Shown here: piece after piece, positions 26,148-34,809 of the stretch
Layout of the letters: the number at the start of each line of letters is the position of its first letter
Numbering within the stretch: position 1 is the first letter of the stretch
Assembly (NCBI RefSeq): GCF_008065375.1
Contig: NZ_VJYI01000007.1
Coordinates: 186,001 to 250,000 of the forward strand
DNA: 64,000 nt
Direction: 5' to 3'
DNA from: Nonomuraea sp. SYSU D8015
GTDB lineage: Bacteria; Actinomycetota; Actinomycetes; Streptosporangiales; Streptosporangiaceae
Notes under the pieces: model-generated
The model's database searches: none
The model's input: the letters and a program-made list of their open reading frames with translations, nothing else
Told to the model about the DNA's origin: nothing
Translations under genes and position numbers: made by a program

Positions 26148-26948
26148 ATGGCCGACGAGCAGCGCTCGGATCTAGCCGCGCAGATCAATGCCCACGTGCC
26201 GCACGCGGCGCGCATCTGGAACTACTGGATGGGCGGCAAGGACAATTTCGAGGCCGACCGCGCCGCCGGCGACGCCGTCGCCGAGGTCTATCCCGACATC
26301 GTCACGATGGCCAAGCAGTCACGCCGCTTCCTCATCCGCGCCGTGCGCCACCTCGCCGCCGAGGCCGGCATCAGGCAGTTCCTCGACATCGGCACGGGGC
26401 TTCCCACGATGCAGAACACCCACGAGGTGGCGCAGAGCATCGCCCCGGATTCCCGCATCGTCTACGTCGACAACGACCCGCTGGTCTTGGTGCACGCCCG
26501 CGCCCTGCTGAAGAACACCACCGCCGGCGGCGTGACCACCTACGTGCACGCCGACTACCACGAGCCCGAGGTGATCGTCTCCGAGGCGCGCACCGTGCTC
26601 GACTTCACCCGGCCGATCGGCGTGATGTTCATGGGCGTGCTCGGCTACGTGGAGGACTTCGACGTGCTGCTCTCCATCGTCCGCCGGGTGATGGACGCCG
26701 TGCCCTCCGGCAGCTACCTGGTGCTCTGGGACGGCACCGACACCGGCGACGCCGTCAACGAGGGCAGCGCCAAGCTCGCCGAGAGCGGCGCCGTGCCGTA
26801 CTACCTGCGCAGCCCCGCGCAGCTCGCCGAGTGCTTCGCCGGCCTGGAGCTGGTCGAGCCCGGTGTGGTGCCGATCGCGCTCTGGCGCCCCGGCACCGAC
26901 GCGGACGAGGCGATCGACGCGTACGGCGCGGTGGCCCGCAAGCCCTGA
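26148..26948 (+). CDS. SAM-dependent methyltransferase, DUF574 type (copy 2)
   Basis: 266 residues, paralogue of the divergent neighbour. Shared blocks: ARIWNYWMGGKDNFEADRAA, FLDIGTGLPTMQNTHEVAQS, the identical stretch IAPDSRIVYVDNDPLVLVHA, and RSPAQLAECFAGLELVEPG. The middle regions (substrate side, residues 130-200) differ much more than the SAM-binding part, which suggests different substrates. The pair probably arose by inverted duplication, and the 39-base gap must hold both promoters. Confidence 0.92.
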   Translation: MADEQRSDLAAQINAHVPHAARIWNYWMGGKDNFEADRAAGDAVAEVYPDIVTMAKQSRRFLIRAVRHLAAEAGIRQFLDIGTGLPTMQNTHEVAQSIAPDSRIVYVDNDPLVLVHARALLKNTTAGGVTTYVHADYHEPEVIVSEARTVLDFTRPIGVMFMGVLGYVEDFDVLLSIVRRVMDAVPSGSYLVLWDGTDTGDAVNEGSAKLAESGAVPYYLRSPAQLAECFAGLELVEPGVVPIALWRPGTDADEAIDAYGAVARKP

Positions 26949-26954
26949 CCGGGC

Positions 26955-27359
26955 TCAGAGCGGCAGTTCCAGGCTGACGGTCGTTCCCTCGCCGGCCGCG
27001 GAGGCGAGGCCGTACCGGCCTCCCAGCGCGGCGGCGCGGGCGCGCAGCTCGCCGCGGTCGAGCACCTCCTGCGATCCGAGCCCCCGCCCGTCGTCGCACA
27101 CGGTCAGCCTCAACGTGGCCCCGGCCGTCAGCGCCATCGACACGTACGTGGCCCGCTCGACGGCGGAGAACGCGTCGACGAGCACCGCGAACGCGAGACG
27201 GGCCGCCTCGTCGTGCACCGTGCGCTCCGGCAGCGCCCACACCTCGACCGGGATCTCCGTCTGCCGTTCCCAGCCGGCCACGAACGCCTCCACCGACTCC
27301 CGCAACGTACGGCCCGTGACCTGCGACGGGCGACTCGCCAATTCCGACACCGCGGTCAT
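26955..27359 (-). CDS. Stand-alone HATPase domain protein (histidine-kinase C-terminal type)
   Basis: 134 residues from the ATG at 27359 (GAGGGGG 4-5 bases upstream). The C-terminal half shows the N/G boxes of NarL-type sensor kinases: LRLTVCDDGRGLG and RAAALGGRYGLASAAGEGTT. The N-box is degenerate (AFAVLVDAFSAVERATYV; the usual Asn is Asp), and there is no phospho-accepting His, so it cannot be a complete kinase. It could be an anti-sigma-like or partner ATPase, or a truncated kinase. Convergent with the second methyltransferase and separated by 6 bases. Confidence 0.75.
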   Translation of the reverse strand: MTAVSELASRPSQVTGRTLRESVEAFVAGWERQTEIPVEVWALPERTVHDEAARLAFAVLVDAFSAVERATYVSMALTAGATLRLTVCDDGRGLGSQEVLDRGELRARAAALGGRYGLASAAGEGTTVSLELPL

Positions 27360-27444
27360 GACACCCCCTCTTTCCCCTGTGAGACCCAGAGTCGTGGAGC
27401 ATTCTTCGAACCGCATGGTGTTGGGATGAGATTTGCCTTAAAAC

Positions 27445-27945
27445 CTAGAGGTCTCCGAGCCCGGCCAAGATCCTCCCGATCCAGGCGAGCCCCCGCAGGA
27501 TCCAGCGGAAAGGCCACAGGATCCACCGGAAGAGCAGCTCGATCCATCTGAACGGATTCACCACGGCGGAGAGGACCAGCCCGATCATCTCCGGATCCAG
27601 CGACCGGAGGATCCAGCACCAGCCCCGGTGCCCCCACCTGCGGTACACCACGAAGGAGAACAGCAGGGGCGGGAGCGTCATCACCAGCATGAGCGCGAGC
27701 CCCGGCATCGGCAGCCACCAGATCACGCCCGCCGTCCACGCGATCACGTACACCGCCCATTGGAACGCCAGGCCGCCCAGCAGCCAGCCCATGCCGCCCT
27801 CCGACTGGACGTGCAGCGCGAAACACCCCGCTTGCTCCCTGCACACGTCCGGCAGCGAGGCGTCGAGGGGGACGGCCGGCTTCCCCGGCTCGGGGGACGG
27901 CCCCGGGCCTTCCCGCCGGCTCAGGGGATGCACGTCATCGCTCAT
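27445..27945 (-). CDS. Small membrane protein of unknown function
   Basis: 166 residues; the first 55 are polar and Pro-rich. There are two clear transmembrane segments (residues 58-76 and 79-99), then a striking Trp/Arg/Ile-rich tail from about residue 125 (WIELLFRWILWPFRWILRG) that looks like two or three amphipathic or re-entrant helices. I know no family. GAGAGC stands just before the ATG. It lies 85 bases upstream of the HATPase gene on the same strand, so the two may be co-transcribed. Confidence 0.65.
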   Translation of the reverse strand: MSDDVHPLSRREGPGPSPEPGKPAVPLDASLPDVCREQAGCFALHVQSEGGMGWLLGGLAFQWAVYVIAWTAGVIWWLPMPGLALMLVMTLPPLLFSFVVYRRWGHRGWCWILRSLDPEMIGLVLSAVVNPFRWIELLFRWILWPFRWILRGLAWIGRILAGLGDL

Positions 27946-27993
27946 GCTCTCTGATCTAGCAGGACGGCCTTGGAGCCCACTGGTCGGTCACTG

Positions 27994-28647
27994 TCAGTCG
28001 CGCGGGAGGACGAGCCCGGGACGGAGGGCGAGGAGCAGGCCGAGCGTGGCGTAGCCGATGAGCAGGTGCCCGCCGCCGACCCACCGCGACGCGCCCTCGC
28101 CGAACATGATGAACATCGGCACCGTCACCACGGCCCAGCTCTCCGCGATCAGCGGCCACCAGCGCAGCGGCCCGCGCCACCTCGCGGCCACCGCCAGCTT
28201 GATGCCGATGATCATCATGCCCAGCATGGACAGCGGCCAGAACACGTCAAGGACGGCGAGCGCCACGTGGTCCTGGGCGGGCTTGGGGAGCACACCGTGC
28301 AGCAGTGACCACAGGCTGGCCAGCCCGAGCAGGACGAGCTCGACCTTGAGCATGATCCGGGAGACCCGCGACACACCCGTCGCCGCGGTCCGGATCTGGA
28401 CCGTGAGCAGGCCGAAGACGCCGAACTGGAAGGCCAGCGCGGTCAGGTCGCCGACGCGCTGCCCGAGGCCGTCGCCCACGGTCCCGAAGATGAAGATGCT
28501 CGTGGCCCAGGCCAGGGTGCCCGCGGTGAGCGCGAGGCCGAGCCGCCGCACGGTGGCCGGGGCGATGGCGGCAGGGGTGGGCGGCCGGTCGTCGGTGGGG
28601 ACGTCGGTCCTGGCTCTGGCCGGGGTGGTGCTGATGTGGGCGTTCAT
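27994..28647 (-). CDS. Multi-pass membrane protein, unknown function
   Basis: 217 residues from the ATG at 28647 (AAGGAAC upstream). A Thr/Pro/Ala-rich N-terminus of about 35 residues is followed by six hydrophobic segments (near 38-58, 68-85, 98-118, 128-148, 160-178 and 186-208). It resembles the DUF4386-like group of actinobacterial membrane proteins, but I cannot assign it firmly. It is divergent from the histidine kinase gene and shares its upstream region, which holds repeated GTCCCG elements, so it may be a target of that two-component system. Confidence 0.65.
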   Translation of the reverse strand: MNAHISTTPARARTDVPTDDRPPTPAAIAPATVRRLGLALTAGTLAWATSIFIFGTVGDGLGQRVGDLTALAFQFGVFGLLTVQIRTAATGVSRVSRIMLKVELVLLGLASLWSLLHGVLPKPAQDHVALAVLDVFWPLSMLGMMIIGIKLAVAARWRGPLRWWPLIAESWAVVTVPMFIMFGEGASRWVGGGHLLIGYATLGLLLALRPGLVLPRD

Positions 28648-28707
28648 GGAAGTTCCTTTCTCGTCGTGGCACCAGGCTCCGCGACGGGAGACCCGGGCGG
28701 GCAGGGC

Positions 28708-28745
28708 CCGGTGTCCCGTTCCGATCGGGACCGGTGTCCCGGGAC
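28708..28745. promoter_or_regulatory. Repeated GTCCCG/CGGGAC elements in divergent promoter
   Basis: CCGGTGTCCCG occurs as a direct repeat at 28708-28718 and 28731-28741, 23 bases apart (about two helical turns). Between them CGGGAC (28726-28731) makes an inverted copy of GTCCCG (28713-28718), and GTCCCGGGAC (28736-28745) is a perfect palindrome. The cluster lies between the membrane-protein gene and the kinase gene and suits binding of a dimeric NarL/LuxR-type regulator, possibly the response regulator encoded downstream. Confidence 0.5.
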
Positions 28746-28768
28746 TAAAGGGACGCGAATCGGATGTA

Positions 28769-30814
28769 ATGCGTGGCATGACAGGAAAGGGACGAGGCTG
28801 GCTGCCGGCCGTATTGGCCGCCGTCGCGCTGGCCATCGCGGTCACGACGGTGGCGCTGGACGTCCGCGCGGCCGGCGTGCCGGTCCCGGACGCGGCGGAG
28901 CTGGAGGCGGGCTGGCCGGCGGCGCTGTCGGGGCTGGCCATGCTCGTGCCCGGCGTGCTGCTGCTGCGCCTGTTGCCGCGCCACGCCGTGGCCTGGGTGC
29001 TGACCGGGTTCGGGCTGCTGTGGCTGGTGGACGGCCTGGCGTCGAGCTGGGCGACCTACGCCGTCTACGTGGCGCCGGGGACGCCGGGCGCGTCGGCCGC
29101 CTACTGGTTCTACGCGCGTTTCGGCGCGACGCTGCTGCTCGGGCTGCCGGTGCTGATCCTGCTGTTCCCGGACGGGCGGCTGCCGGTGGGCCGGATCTGG
29201 CGCGTCCTGTCGGTGACGAGCCTGGCGCTGACCGGGTTGCTGCCCGCCCTGCTGATCACGGCTCCGGTCACGATGATGACGCGGTTCCACGGCGTCGCGC
29301 TGCCGCCGGAGATCGCCCGTCTGGAGCTCGACCCGATGGCGGTCGCGCTGCCGTACGGGTTCTGGGAGCCCGCGCTGCGGGTGGCGTACCTGTCGATCCT
29401 GGTGAGCCTGGTCGTGCCGTTCGCGGCGACCGTGCGCCGCTACCGGGCGGCCGATCCCGAGCGGCGGGCCCAGATTCGATGGCTGATGTGGGCGGCGCTG
29501 GTGGACATGGTCGTGCTGCTGCTGCCGCTGCGGGTGCCGCCCGAGGTGCCGGCGGTCCTGCTGGTCATCGCCGTCGCGCTCACCTCGGCGGCGGTCGTCG
29601 TGGCGGTCGCCAAATACCGGCTGTACGACGTGGACAGGCTGCTGTCGGCCACCGTGGCCTACGGCGTTCTGGGCGCGCTGGTGGTGCTGGTGGACGTGGC
29701 GGTGTTCACGGTGGCGGGCAGCGTGCTCGGCGAGCGCGACTCCGCGCTGGCCGCGATCGCCATCGTCGCCGTGCTCTACGCGCCGCTGCGCGGCTGGCTG
29801 TGGCGCGGGGCGCGCCGGCTCGTACGCGGGACCAGGCACGACCCCTACGCCGCGGTCTCCACGCTGGCCGAGCGGCTGGAGCTGGCGGCCGACGCGGACG
29901 AGCAGCTCGTCGCGCTCGCGACGACGCTGGCCGAGGCGTTCCGGCTGGCGTACGTGCGGGTGGAGATCGAACGCCCGGACGGCGCGCGTTCCGTGGCCGA
30001 GCACGGGACACCGCGCGGCCCCTCGGTGTCGCTGCCGGTGGCCTACCGGGGCGAGGTCGTGGGACGGCTGGTGCTGTGCCGCGCCGACCTGAGCGAGCGC
30101 GACCAGCGGTTGCTGGGCGACCTCGTACGGCAGGCCGCCGCGGCCGCCCGGGCCACCGAGCTCAGCGCCGACCTGCAACGCATCCGCGCCCAGCTGATCA
30201 GGGCCCGCGAGGAGGAACGCCGCAGGCTCCGCCGCGACCTGCACGACGGGCTGGGCCCCAGCCTGGGCGCGCTGGTGCTGCGCATCGAGGCGGCGCGGAA
30301 CCTGACGGCCACCGCGCCCGACCGGGCCGACCGGCTACTCGAGCAGACGGCGAAGGAGGTGGGCGGCGTGCTGGCGGACGTTCGCCGGCTGGTGCACGAC
30401 CTGCGCCCGCCGGCGCTCGACGAGCTGGGCGTCCTGCGCGCGATCGAGCAGCAGGCCGCCAGGTTCCGCTCGCCCGCGCTCGACGTCCGCGTCGGCGGCG
30501 ACGGAGCGCTGGACACGCTTCCCGCGGCGGTGGAGGTGGCGGCCTACCGTATCGTGTCCGAGGCGCTGGCCAACGTGGTCAAGCACGCGGGCGCGGCGCG
30601 CTGTGACATCACCCTGAGCGTGCGGGAGGGCGGGCTCGACGTGGCGGTACGCGACGACGGCAAGGGGATCGGCCCCGACGTGGCGGCCGGGGTCGGCATG
30701 CTGTCGCTGCGTGAGCGCGCGGCCGAGCTCGGCGGTGACTGCCAGGTGAGCTGCCCGCCCGGCGGCGGGACCCTGGTCAGCGCGCGATTGCCGATAGAGA
30801 CCGCGACGATTTAG
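28769..30814 (+). CDS. NarL-type sensor histidine kinase
   Basis: 681 residues. The N-terminal half is a membrane domain with about nine hydrophobic segments (residues 5 to 340, ending near GERDSALAAIAIVAVLYAPL). A GAF-like sensory domain follows (about 360-465), then the HisKA_3 dimerisation helix with EERRRLRRDLHDGLGPSLG, where His492 is the phosphorylation site, and a HATPase with YRIVSEALANVVKHAG and RDDGKGIGPDVAAGVGMLSL. It phosphorylates the LuxR-type regulator 10 bases downstream. The start is uncertain (ATG 28769 or 28778); both lack a well-spaced ribosome site. The signal is unknown. Confidence 0.92.
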   Translation: MRGMTGKGRGWLPAVLAAVALAIAVTTVALDVRAAGVPVPDAAELEAGWPAALSGLAMLVPGVLLLRLLPRHAVAWVLTGFGLLWLVDGLASSWATYAVYVAPGTPGASAAYWFYARFGATLLLGLPVLILLFPDGRLPVGRIWRVLSVTSLALTGLLPALLITAPVTMMTRFHGVALPPEIARLELDPMAVALPYGFWEPALRVAYLSILVSLVVPFAATVRRYRAADPERRAQIRWLMWAALVDMVVLLLPLRVPPEVPAVLLVIAVALTSAAVVVAVAKYRLYDVDRLLSATVAYGVLGALVVLVDVAVFTVAGSVLGERDSALAAIAIVAVLYAPLRGWLWRGARRLVRGTRHDPYAAVSTLAERLELAADADEQLVALATTLAEAFRLAYVRVEIERPDGARSVAEHGTPRGPSVSLPVAYRGEVVGRLVLCRADLSERDQRLLGDLVRQAAAAARATELSADLQRIRAQLIRAREEERRRLRRDLHDGLGPSLGALVLRIEAARNLTATAPDRADRLLEQTAKEVGGVLADVRRLVHDLRPPALDELGVLRAIEQQAARFRSPALDVRVGGDGALDTLPAAVEVAAYRIVSEALANVVKHAGAARCDITLSVREGGLDVAVRDDGKGIGPDVAAGVGMLSLRERAAELGGDCQVSCPPGGGTLVSARLPIETATI

Positions 30815-30824
30815 GAGGTGCGGG

Positions 30825-31475
30825 ATGTCCGACGAGGCGATCCGCGTGTTGCTGGCCGACGACCACCCGGTCTACCGGGACGGGCTCGCGGTGCTGCTCG
30901 GCTCGATCCCGGGCATCGAGGTGGCGGGCACGGCCGCGGACGGCGCCGAGGCCGTCCAGCGCGCCGCCGACCTGCAGCCCGACGTGGTGGTGATGGACGT
31001 GCGGATGCCCGGTCTCGACGGCATCGAGGCGACCAGGCGCATCGTCGCCGACAGCCCGCACGTCGGCATCGTCGTGCTGACCATGTCGGAGGAGGACGCC
31101 ACGCTCTTCGCCGCCATGCGCGCCGGCGCTCGCGGCTATCTGCTCAAGGGCGCCGGCCAGGCGGAGATCGTACGCGCGATCAGGGCCGTCGCGCACGGCG
31201 AGGCGATCTTCGGCCCGGCCGTCGCGATGCGGGTGGCGGAGTTCTTCCAGAGCGTCCCGGCCGCTGACGACTCGGTGTTTCCGCAGCTCACGCCGCGTGA
31301 GCGGGAGATCCTGGCGTTGGTCGCGGCCGGGCGGTCGAACACGCAGATCGCCTCGGCCCTGTTCCTGTCGCAGAAGACGGTACGCAACAACGTCTCCAAC
31401 ATCTTCGCCAAGCTGCACGTCGCCGACCGCGCCGAGGCCATCGTCCGGGCCCGCGACGCCGGCCTCGGACGCTGA
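30825..31475 (+). CDS. NarL/LuxR-family response regulator
   Basis: 216 residues. Receiver domain 1-120 with the acidic pair Asp12-Asp13, phospho-acceptor Asp58 in VVMDVRMPG, Thr/Ser near LTMSEE and Lys in YLLKGAG. LuxR-type HTH at about 150-212: LTPREREILALVAAGRSNTQ and KTVRNNVSNIFAKLHVADR. AGGAGG is 6 bases upstream of the ATG. It is co-transcribed with the kinase gene. The repeated GTCCCG elements upstream of the operon may be its binding sites. Confidence 0.94.
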   Translation: MSDEAIRVLLADDHPVYRDGLAVLLGSIPGIEVAGTAADGAEAVQRAADLQPDVVVMDVRMPGLDGIEATRRIVADSPHVGIVVLTMSEEDATLFAAMRAGARGYLLKGAGQAEIVRAIRAVAHGEAIFGPAVAMRVAEFFQSVPAADDSVFPQLTPREREILALVAAGRSNTQIASALFLSQKTVRNNVSNIFAKLHVADRAEAIVRARDAGLGR

Positions 31476-31483
31476 CCCCGTCG

Positions 31484-31987
31484 TCACACCGTGGGCGACC
31501 CTTCGCCGTGCCTGATCGCCGTCGCCTGGTCCAGGCGGATGAAGGTCGAGCCCGCGGCGGCCGCACGGGCGCCCAGGACGTGCCCGTCGCACATCCGCGT
31601 CTCCACCCCGGACCGGTCGATCACCTTCCACGTCACCGGCTCCCGGCACGGCTGGCCGAGCCGGTCGTAGGCCCAGTCGCGGCGGCACACCCGGCACGTG
31701 GAGACGCCGGCCCTGGAGGAGAGGGTGTTGCCGTGCTCGGGGCAGACGCCCCACGGCATGCCGCACGGCTGCGGCTGGACGGCGGTCAGGTCCTGGGCCG
31801 AGCGCAGCAGATCCTCGGCTCCCCGGGCCAGCCAGTCCGCGGCATGCCGCGCCGCCGCGAGGGCGTCGTGTTCCGGAGAGCCGATCGATGTGCTGTCGCA
31901 GAGCGCCCGGACCTCGGCGGTGAGCGCCTCGGCACGGTTGGCGAGAGCGCGCAGGTGCGCGGGAGTGACGGTCAAGCGGGCATCCAT
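31484..31987 (-). CDS. Cys-rich hypothetical protein
   Basis: 167 residues. An N-terminal helical half (LTAEVRALCDSTSIGSPEHD) is followed by a probable zinc-binding part: CGMPWGVCPEHG, then CRVCRRDWAYDR, CREPVTWKV, and CDGH. The Cys/His spacing (C-x5-C-x2-H, C-x2-C, C and C-x2-H) suggests one or two zinc knuckles. I recognise the type from actinomycete genomes but no function is known to me. The stop is 8 bases from that of the response regulator. Confidence 0.7.
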   Translation of the reverse strand: MDARLTVTPAHLRALANRAEALTAEVRALCDSTSIGSPEHDALAAARHAADWLARGAEDLLRSAQDLTAVQPQPCGMPWGVCPEHGNTLSSRAGVSTCRVCRRDWAYDRLGQPCREPVTWKVIDRSGVETRMCDGHVLGARAAAAGSTFIRLDQATAIRHGEGSPTV

Positions 31988-32059
31988 CTCGCAAAGGGCC
32001 GCCGCCGGTGCGGCCGGGGACTGGTCGATGTGATCTGGAGCGTCTGCAATTCTCTATGT

Positions 32060-33702
32060 TTACCTGAGTATGTCGGGCAAATCGGGCGGGCGTGGCCGTG
32101 GCGGGCCGTCTGCGTACGGTCCCAGGGGGAGTACGGGGGTGGCCGCGACGCGGTGGAAGCCGGTCCGGTGTTGAGGATCGCGTACAAGCACTGTACGTCC
32201 CGCGGGGCGGGTCGTCTGGGGTGCTTGGCCCGCCGGACGCTGTCCACTCCCGGCAGGGAATGGGGCGGGCACCGTGCGCCGGTCGGGCACATGGCTGGAA
32301 GTCCTTGAGGTGTTCGCCGGGGTGCGGGTGGGTCGTTTCGGGGTGGGCCGCCTCTTGGAGCGGTCCCGCGCCTCTGGGCGGGGGTGCAGATCCGTCTTGG
32401 TGCGGCGGGCGCGGCGGGCGGCCCGGGTGGGCCTGCGCGTCCGGCGGGCGCGGGCCACATTGCCCTCCACCACCGTGCGGATGGTGCGGATCCCGGTGGC
32501 GCGGTCGGTGCGGGTGGACTGCTGCCCCAGCAAACCGCGCGCGAGGATCCGCTCGGCCGCGGCCCAGTCGCGGTCGCACGACAGGCCGCAGGCCGGACAC
32601 CACGCCCACGCCCAGCCCCGCTCGGTGCGCCGGTCGGGAGCCGGGCAATGCTGAAGCAGCGACGTGCCGTCACCGCAGCGCGGGCAGAATTTGGAGGTGC
32701 CGCGCGCCGGGACGGTGACCACGGCGATGGCGCTTTTGGCCGCCAGGTGCCGGATCGCCTCCACGACCTGCCCGCGCACCTGACCTGACAACCGCGCGTT
32801 CGCCCGCCCCCGCCGCCCGCGCGCCTCCAGGCTGGCCAAGTCCTCCAGATAGATGACCGTCGCCCCGGCAGCGATGGACTGGTCGACCGCCCAGCGGGCC
32901 GCCGACCAGGCCAGCGCGTGGTTCAGGTTGCGGATCTTCGCGCACACCCGCTCATGCTCCACCCGCAGGACCTCACACGCCGCGCTCAACGCGGCGAAGC
33001 GCGGGTCGGCGGGTGTGATCCCGGCCAGCAGCCGCTCCAGACGCGTCCGCTTGGCGGCCAGGTGCTCGCGTTCGGCCCGCAACCGGTGCAGCTTGGCCGA
33101 CACCCCGGTCGCGTCGTAGACCAACGGCCGCCCATCCGAGACGACCCGGCCCTCGCCCGTCAGCCGTCCGACCGCGCCGGTCAGCAGGGCGTTCACCCCC
33201 CCAGTCGAAGCCGCACCCGAGCACATGACCGGTCGCGGGCGCGAGGCCGATCGGGGTCTGGAACGGCAGATCGATGCGTACCCGTCCCTTGACCACCCGC
33301 AGGGTCGGGGAGCACAGCTTCGCCTCCGCAGGCACGGTCGGCGGCAACGTGATCGGCAGCACGTGCCAGGCCCAGCCCCTGGCGGAGGCTGGGCAGGCGG
33401 TCAGGGGCAGCTTCACCCGCAGCCGAGCGCTACGCTCCCCGGTGCGTCCCAGGACGGCCAGTTGCCGGTCGGCGGCGGCCAGCACCATCTGAACGCCCGC
33501 CCGTCCAGTCCCACCCCAGAGGCCAACGCGTCCAGATCGGCTGGGTTCCACCGGGCGGCCACGATATCGGCGGTCAGTCCCGGGCCAGGCCGGCCAGCCA
33601 GCCCACCCGCGGGACCAGCAGCGGCTGCGAGACGACTTGACCGGTCTGCTCTGCGATCGCGCCGTGAGCGGTGCAGGTCGCCGTCGCGGTGAGCTTACTC
33701 AT
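32060..33702 (-). pseudogene. tnpB: IS200/IS605-type TnpB, frameshifted
   Basis: RNA-guided RuvC-fold nuclease of IS200/IS605 or IS607 elements, here broken. The start ATG at 33702 gives MSKLTATATCTAHGAIAEQT, followed by LVPRVGWLAGLARD and a stop. The protein resumes in other frames: VAARWNPADLDALASGVGL, RLRVKLPLTACP, then GHVLGCGFDWG with the RuvC-I Asp. A run of seven C at 33196-33202 shifts the frame again before VNALLTGAVGRLTG. From there to the end it is open: RuvC-II Glu in VIYLEDLASLE, zinc ribbon CPRCGDG and CPACG, RuvC-III Asp in CDRDWAAAERILARG. The last 150 residues are a basic, Pro/Arg-rich tail beyond the normal end. At least three lesions. No tnpA is present. Confidence 0.8.
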
Positions 33703-34088
33703 TCATCCACCGGCCCCGGCCGCGGGGCGGGCCGAGGCTGCGCCCGGATCGGGCGCCACGCTCGACGATCGGCACGCCCGCACCCCCGCTCCGCTCCAAC
33801 CTTTCACCCTCAGTAACCGTAAGACTACCAAGATGTGGCCCCGCCGGGTAGAACACGTGAACGACAAACTGCCCCTCTTGCCAACCGGATTGACCCGGAA
33901 CACGGGCGGCATCGCGGGACAACCCATCGGCGGGTGGCTCGCCGACGCATACCGGCCTGGCGGGATGATCCCGACCCAGGTTGCCCGTCGCCGCCAACCC
34001 CGAGATCGCGAGTATCGAGATCAGGTCAGACGCTCAGGTTTTCATAGCGAATATGAAGAGCAGTCCATACCCTACGTCGTGGAGACGG
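33703..34088. other. 386-base stretch, no recognisable gene
   Basis: It lies between the TnpB start and the GtrA stop. The plus strand is open (GGIAGQPIGGWLADAYRPGG) and part of the minus strand as well, but neither matches a family I know and no ribosome site fits. Part of it may be the left end of the IS element carrying tnpB, which would contain a transposase-recognition hairpin; I could not identify one with certainty. Confidence 0.4.
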
Positions 34089-34544
34089 TCATCGAGCCGG
34101 GCGCAGCCGCGGGTTGAACACCCATCCCTGCAGGAGCGCGAAGCGGATCGCGGAGGCCAGCGCGTTGGTCAGGATCACCGCGGTCAGCTCGGCCGCCTGC
34201 GACGAGTCCGCGGGCAGGACGGCCAGGCTCAGCGTGGAGATCCCCAGCCCGATGAGGAAGGCGATGAGCCCGCCGACGTGGTCGCGCACCGCTCCCGCCC
34301 TGCCGCTCACCCCGAACGTGAACCGCCGGTTGGCGGCGGTGTTGGCGACCGTCGTGATCAGCATGGCGGCGGTGTTGGCGGCCGTCGACGGCAGGATCGC
34401 GGAGAGCGCCCAGAACAGCACCAGATAGGCCACCGTGCACAGGGACCCGACGACCGCGTACGACGGCAGCCGGCGAGTGAGTGCGGTGGGGGCGGAACCT
34501 GCCCCGGTGGCGGGGGCTTGGGGGGTGGCGATCGTGGCGCTCAT
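34089..34544 (-). CDS. GtrA-like membrane protein
   Basis: 151 residues with four transmembrane segments (near 32-48, 54-72, 93-112, 120-140). The blocks RRLPSYAVVGSLCTVAYLVL, ANTAANRRFTFGV and LQGWVFNP are the GtrA/DPMS family signature (R-Y-x-x-V-G at the start of TM1, NR-x-F-TF after TM2). The family flips or helps move polyprenyl-linked sugars across the membrane. The partner glycosyltransferase is not adjacent. No clear ribosome site before the ATG. Confidence 0.9.
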   Translation of the reverse strand: MSATIATPQAPATGAGSAPTALTRRLPSYAVVGSLCTVAYLVLFWALSAILPSTAANTAAMLITTVANTAANRRFTFGVSGRAGAVRDHVGGLIAFLIGLGISTLSLAVLPADSSQAAELTAVILTNALASAIRFALLQGWVFNPRLRPAR

Positions 34545-34809
34545 GATGTCGAGGATCGGGGCCGGGCATGGGAGCTCCCTTGGCCGATCATTAACGCCGG
34601 CTGAGAAATCCGCTGGTCAAAGCCGTTTCGCTGTGGCATCGATCACAGCGAGCCCAGGTGCGGCCGGCTCTCGGCGGGATGCCGCGCTGTCCCGGCGTGC
34701 GCGCTCAAGGGGGAGGAGAACTCATTGACGGCCCTTCGGATTTGTGAGATCACCATCCAGAGGTCCTATCTTTGAAGCCCCGTGAGCGCTCATGGGCCGA
34801 GGGAGCAGC
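34545..34809. other. Divergent intergenic region
   Basis: 265 bases between gtrA and the beta-helix protein gene. It must hold promoters for both, but I see no strong -35/-10 pair and no extended inverted repeat. Confidence 0.4.
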
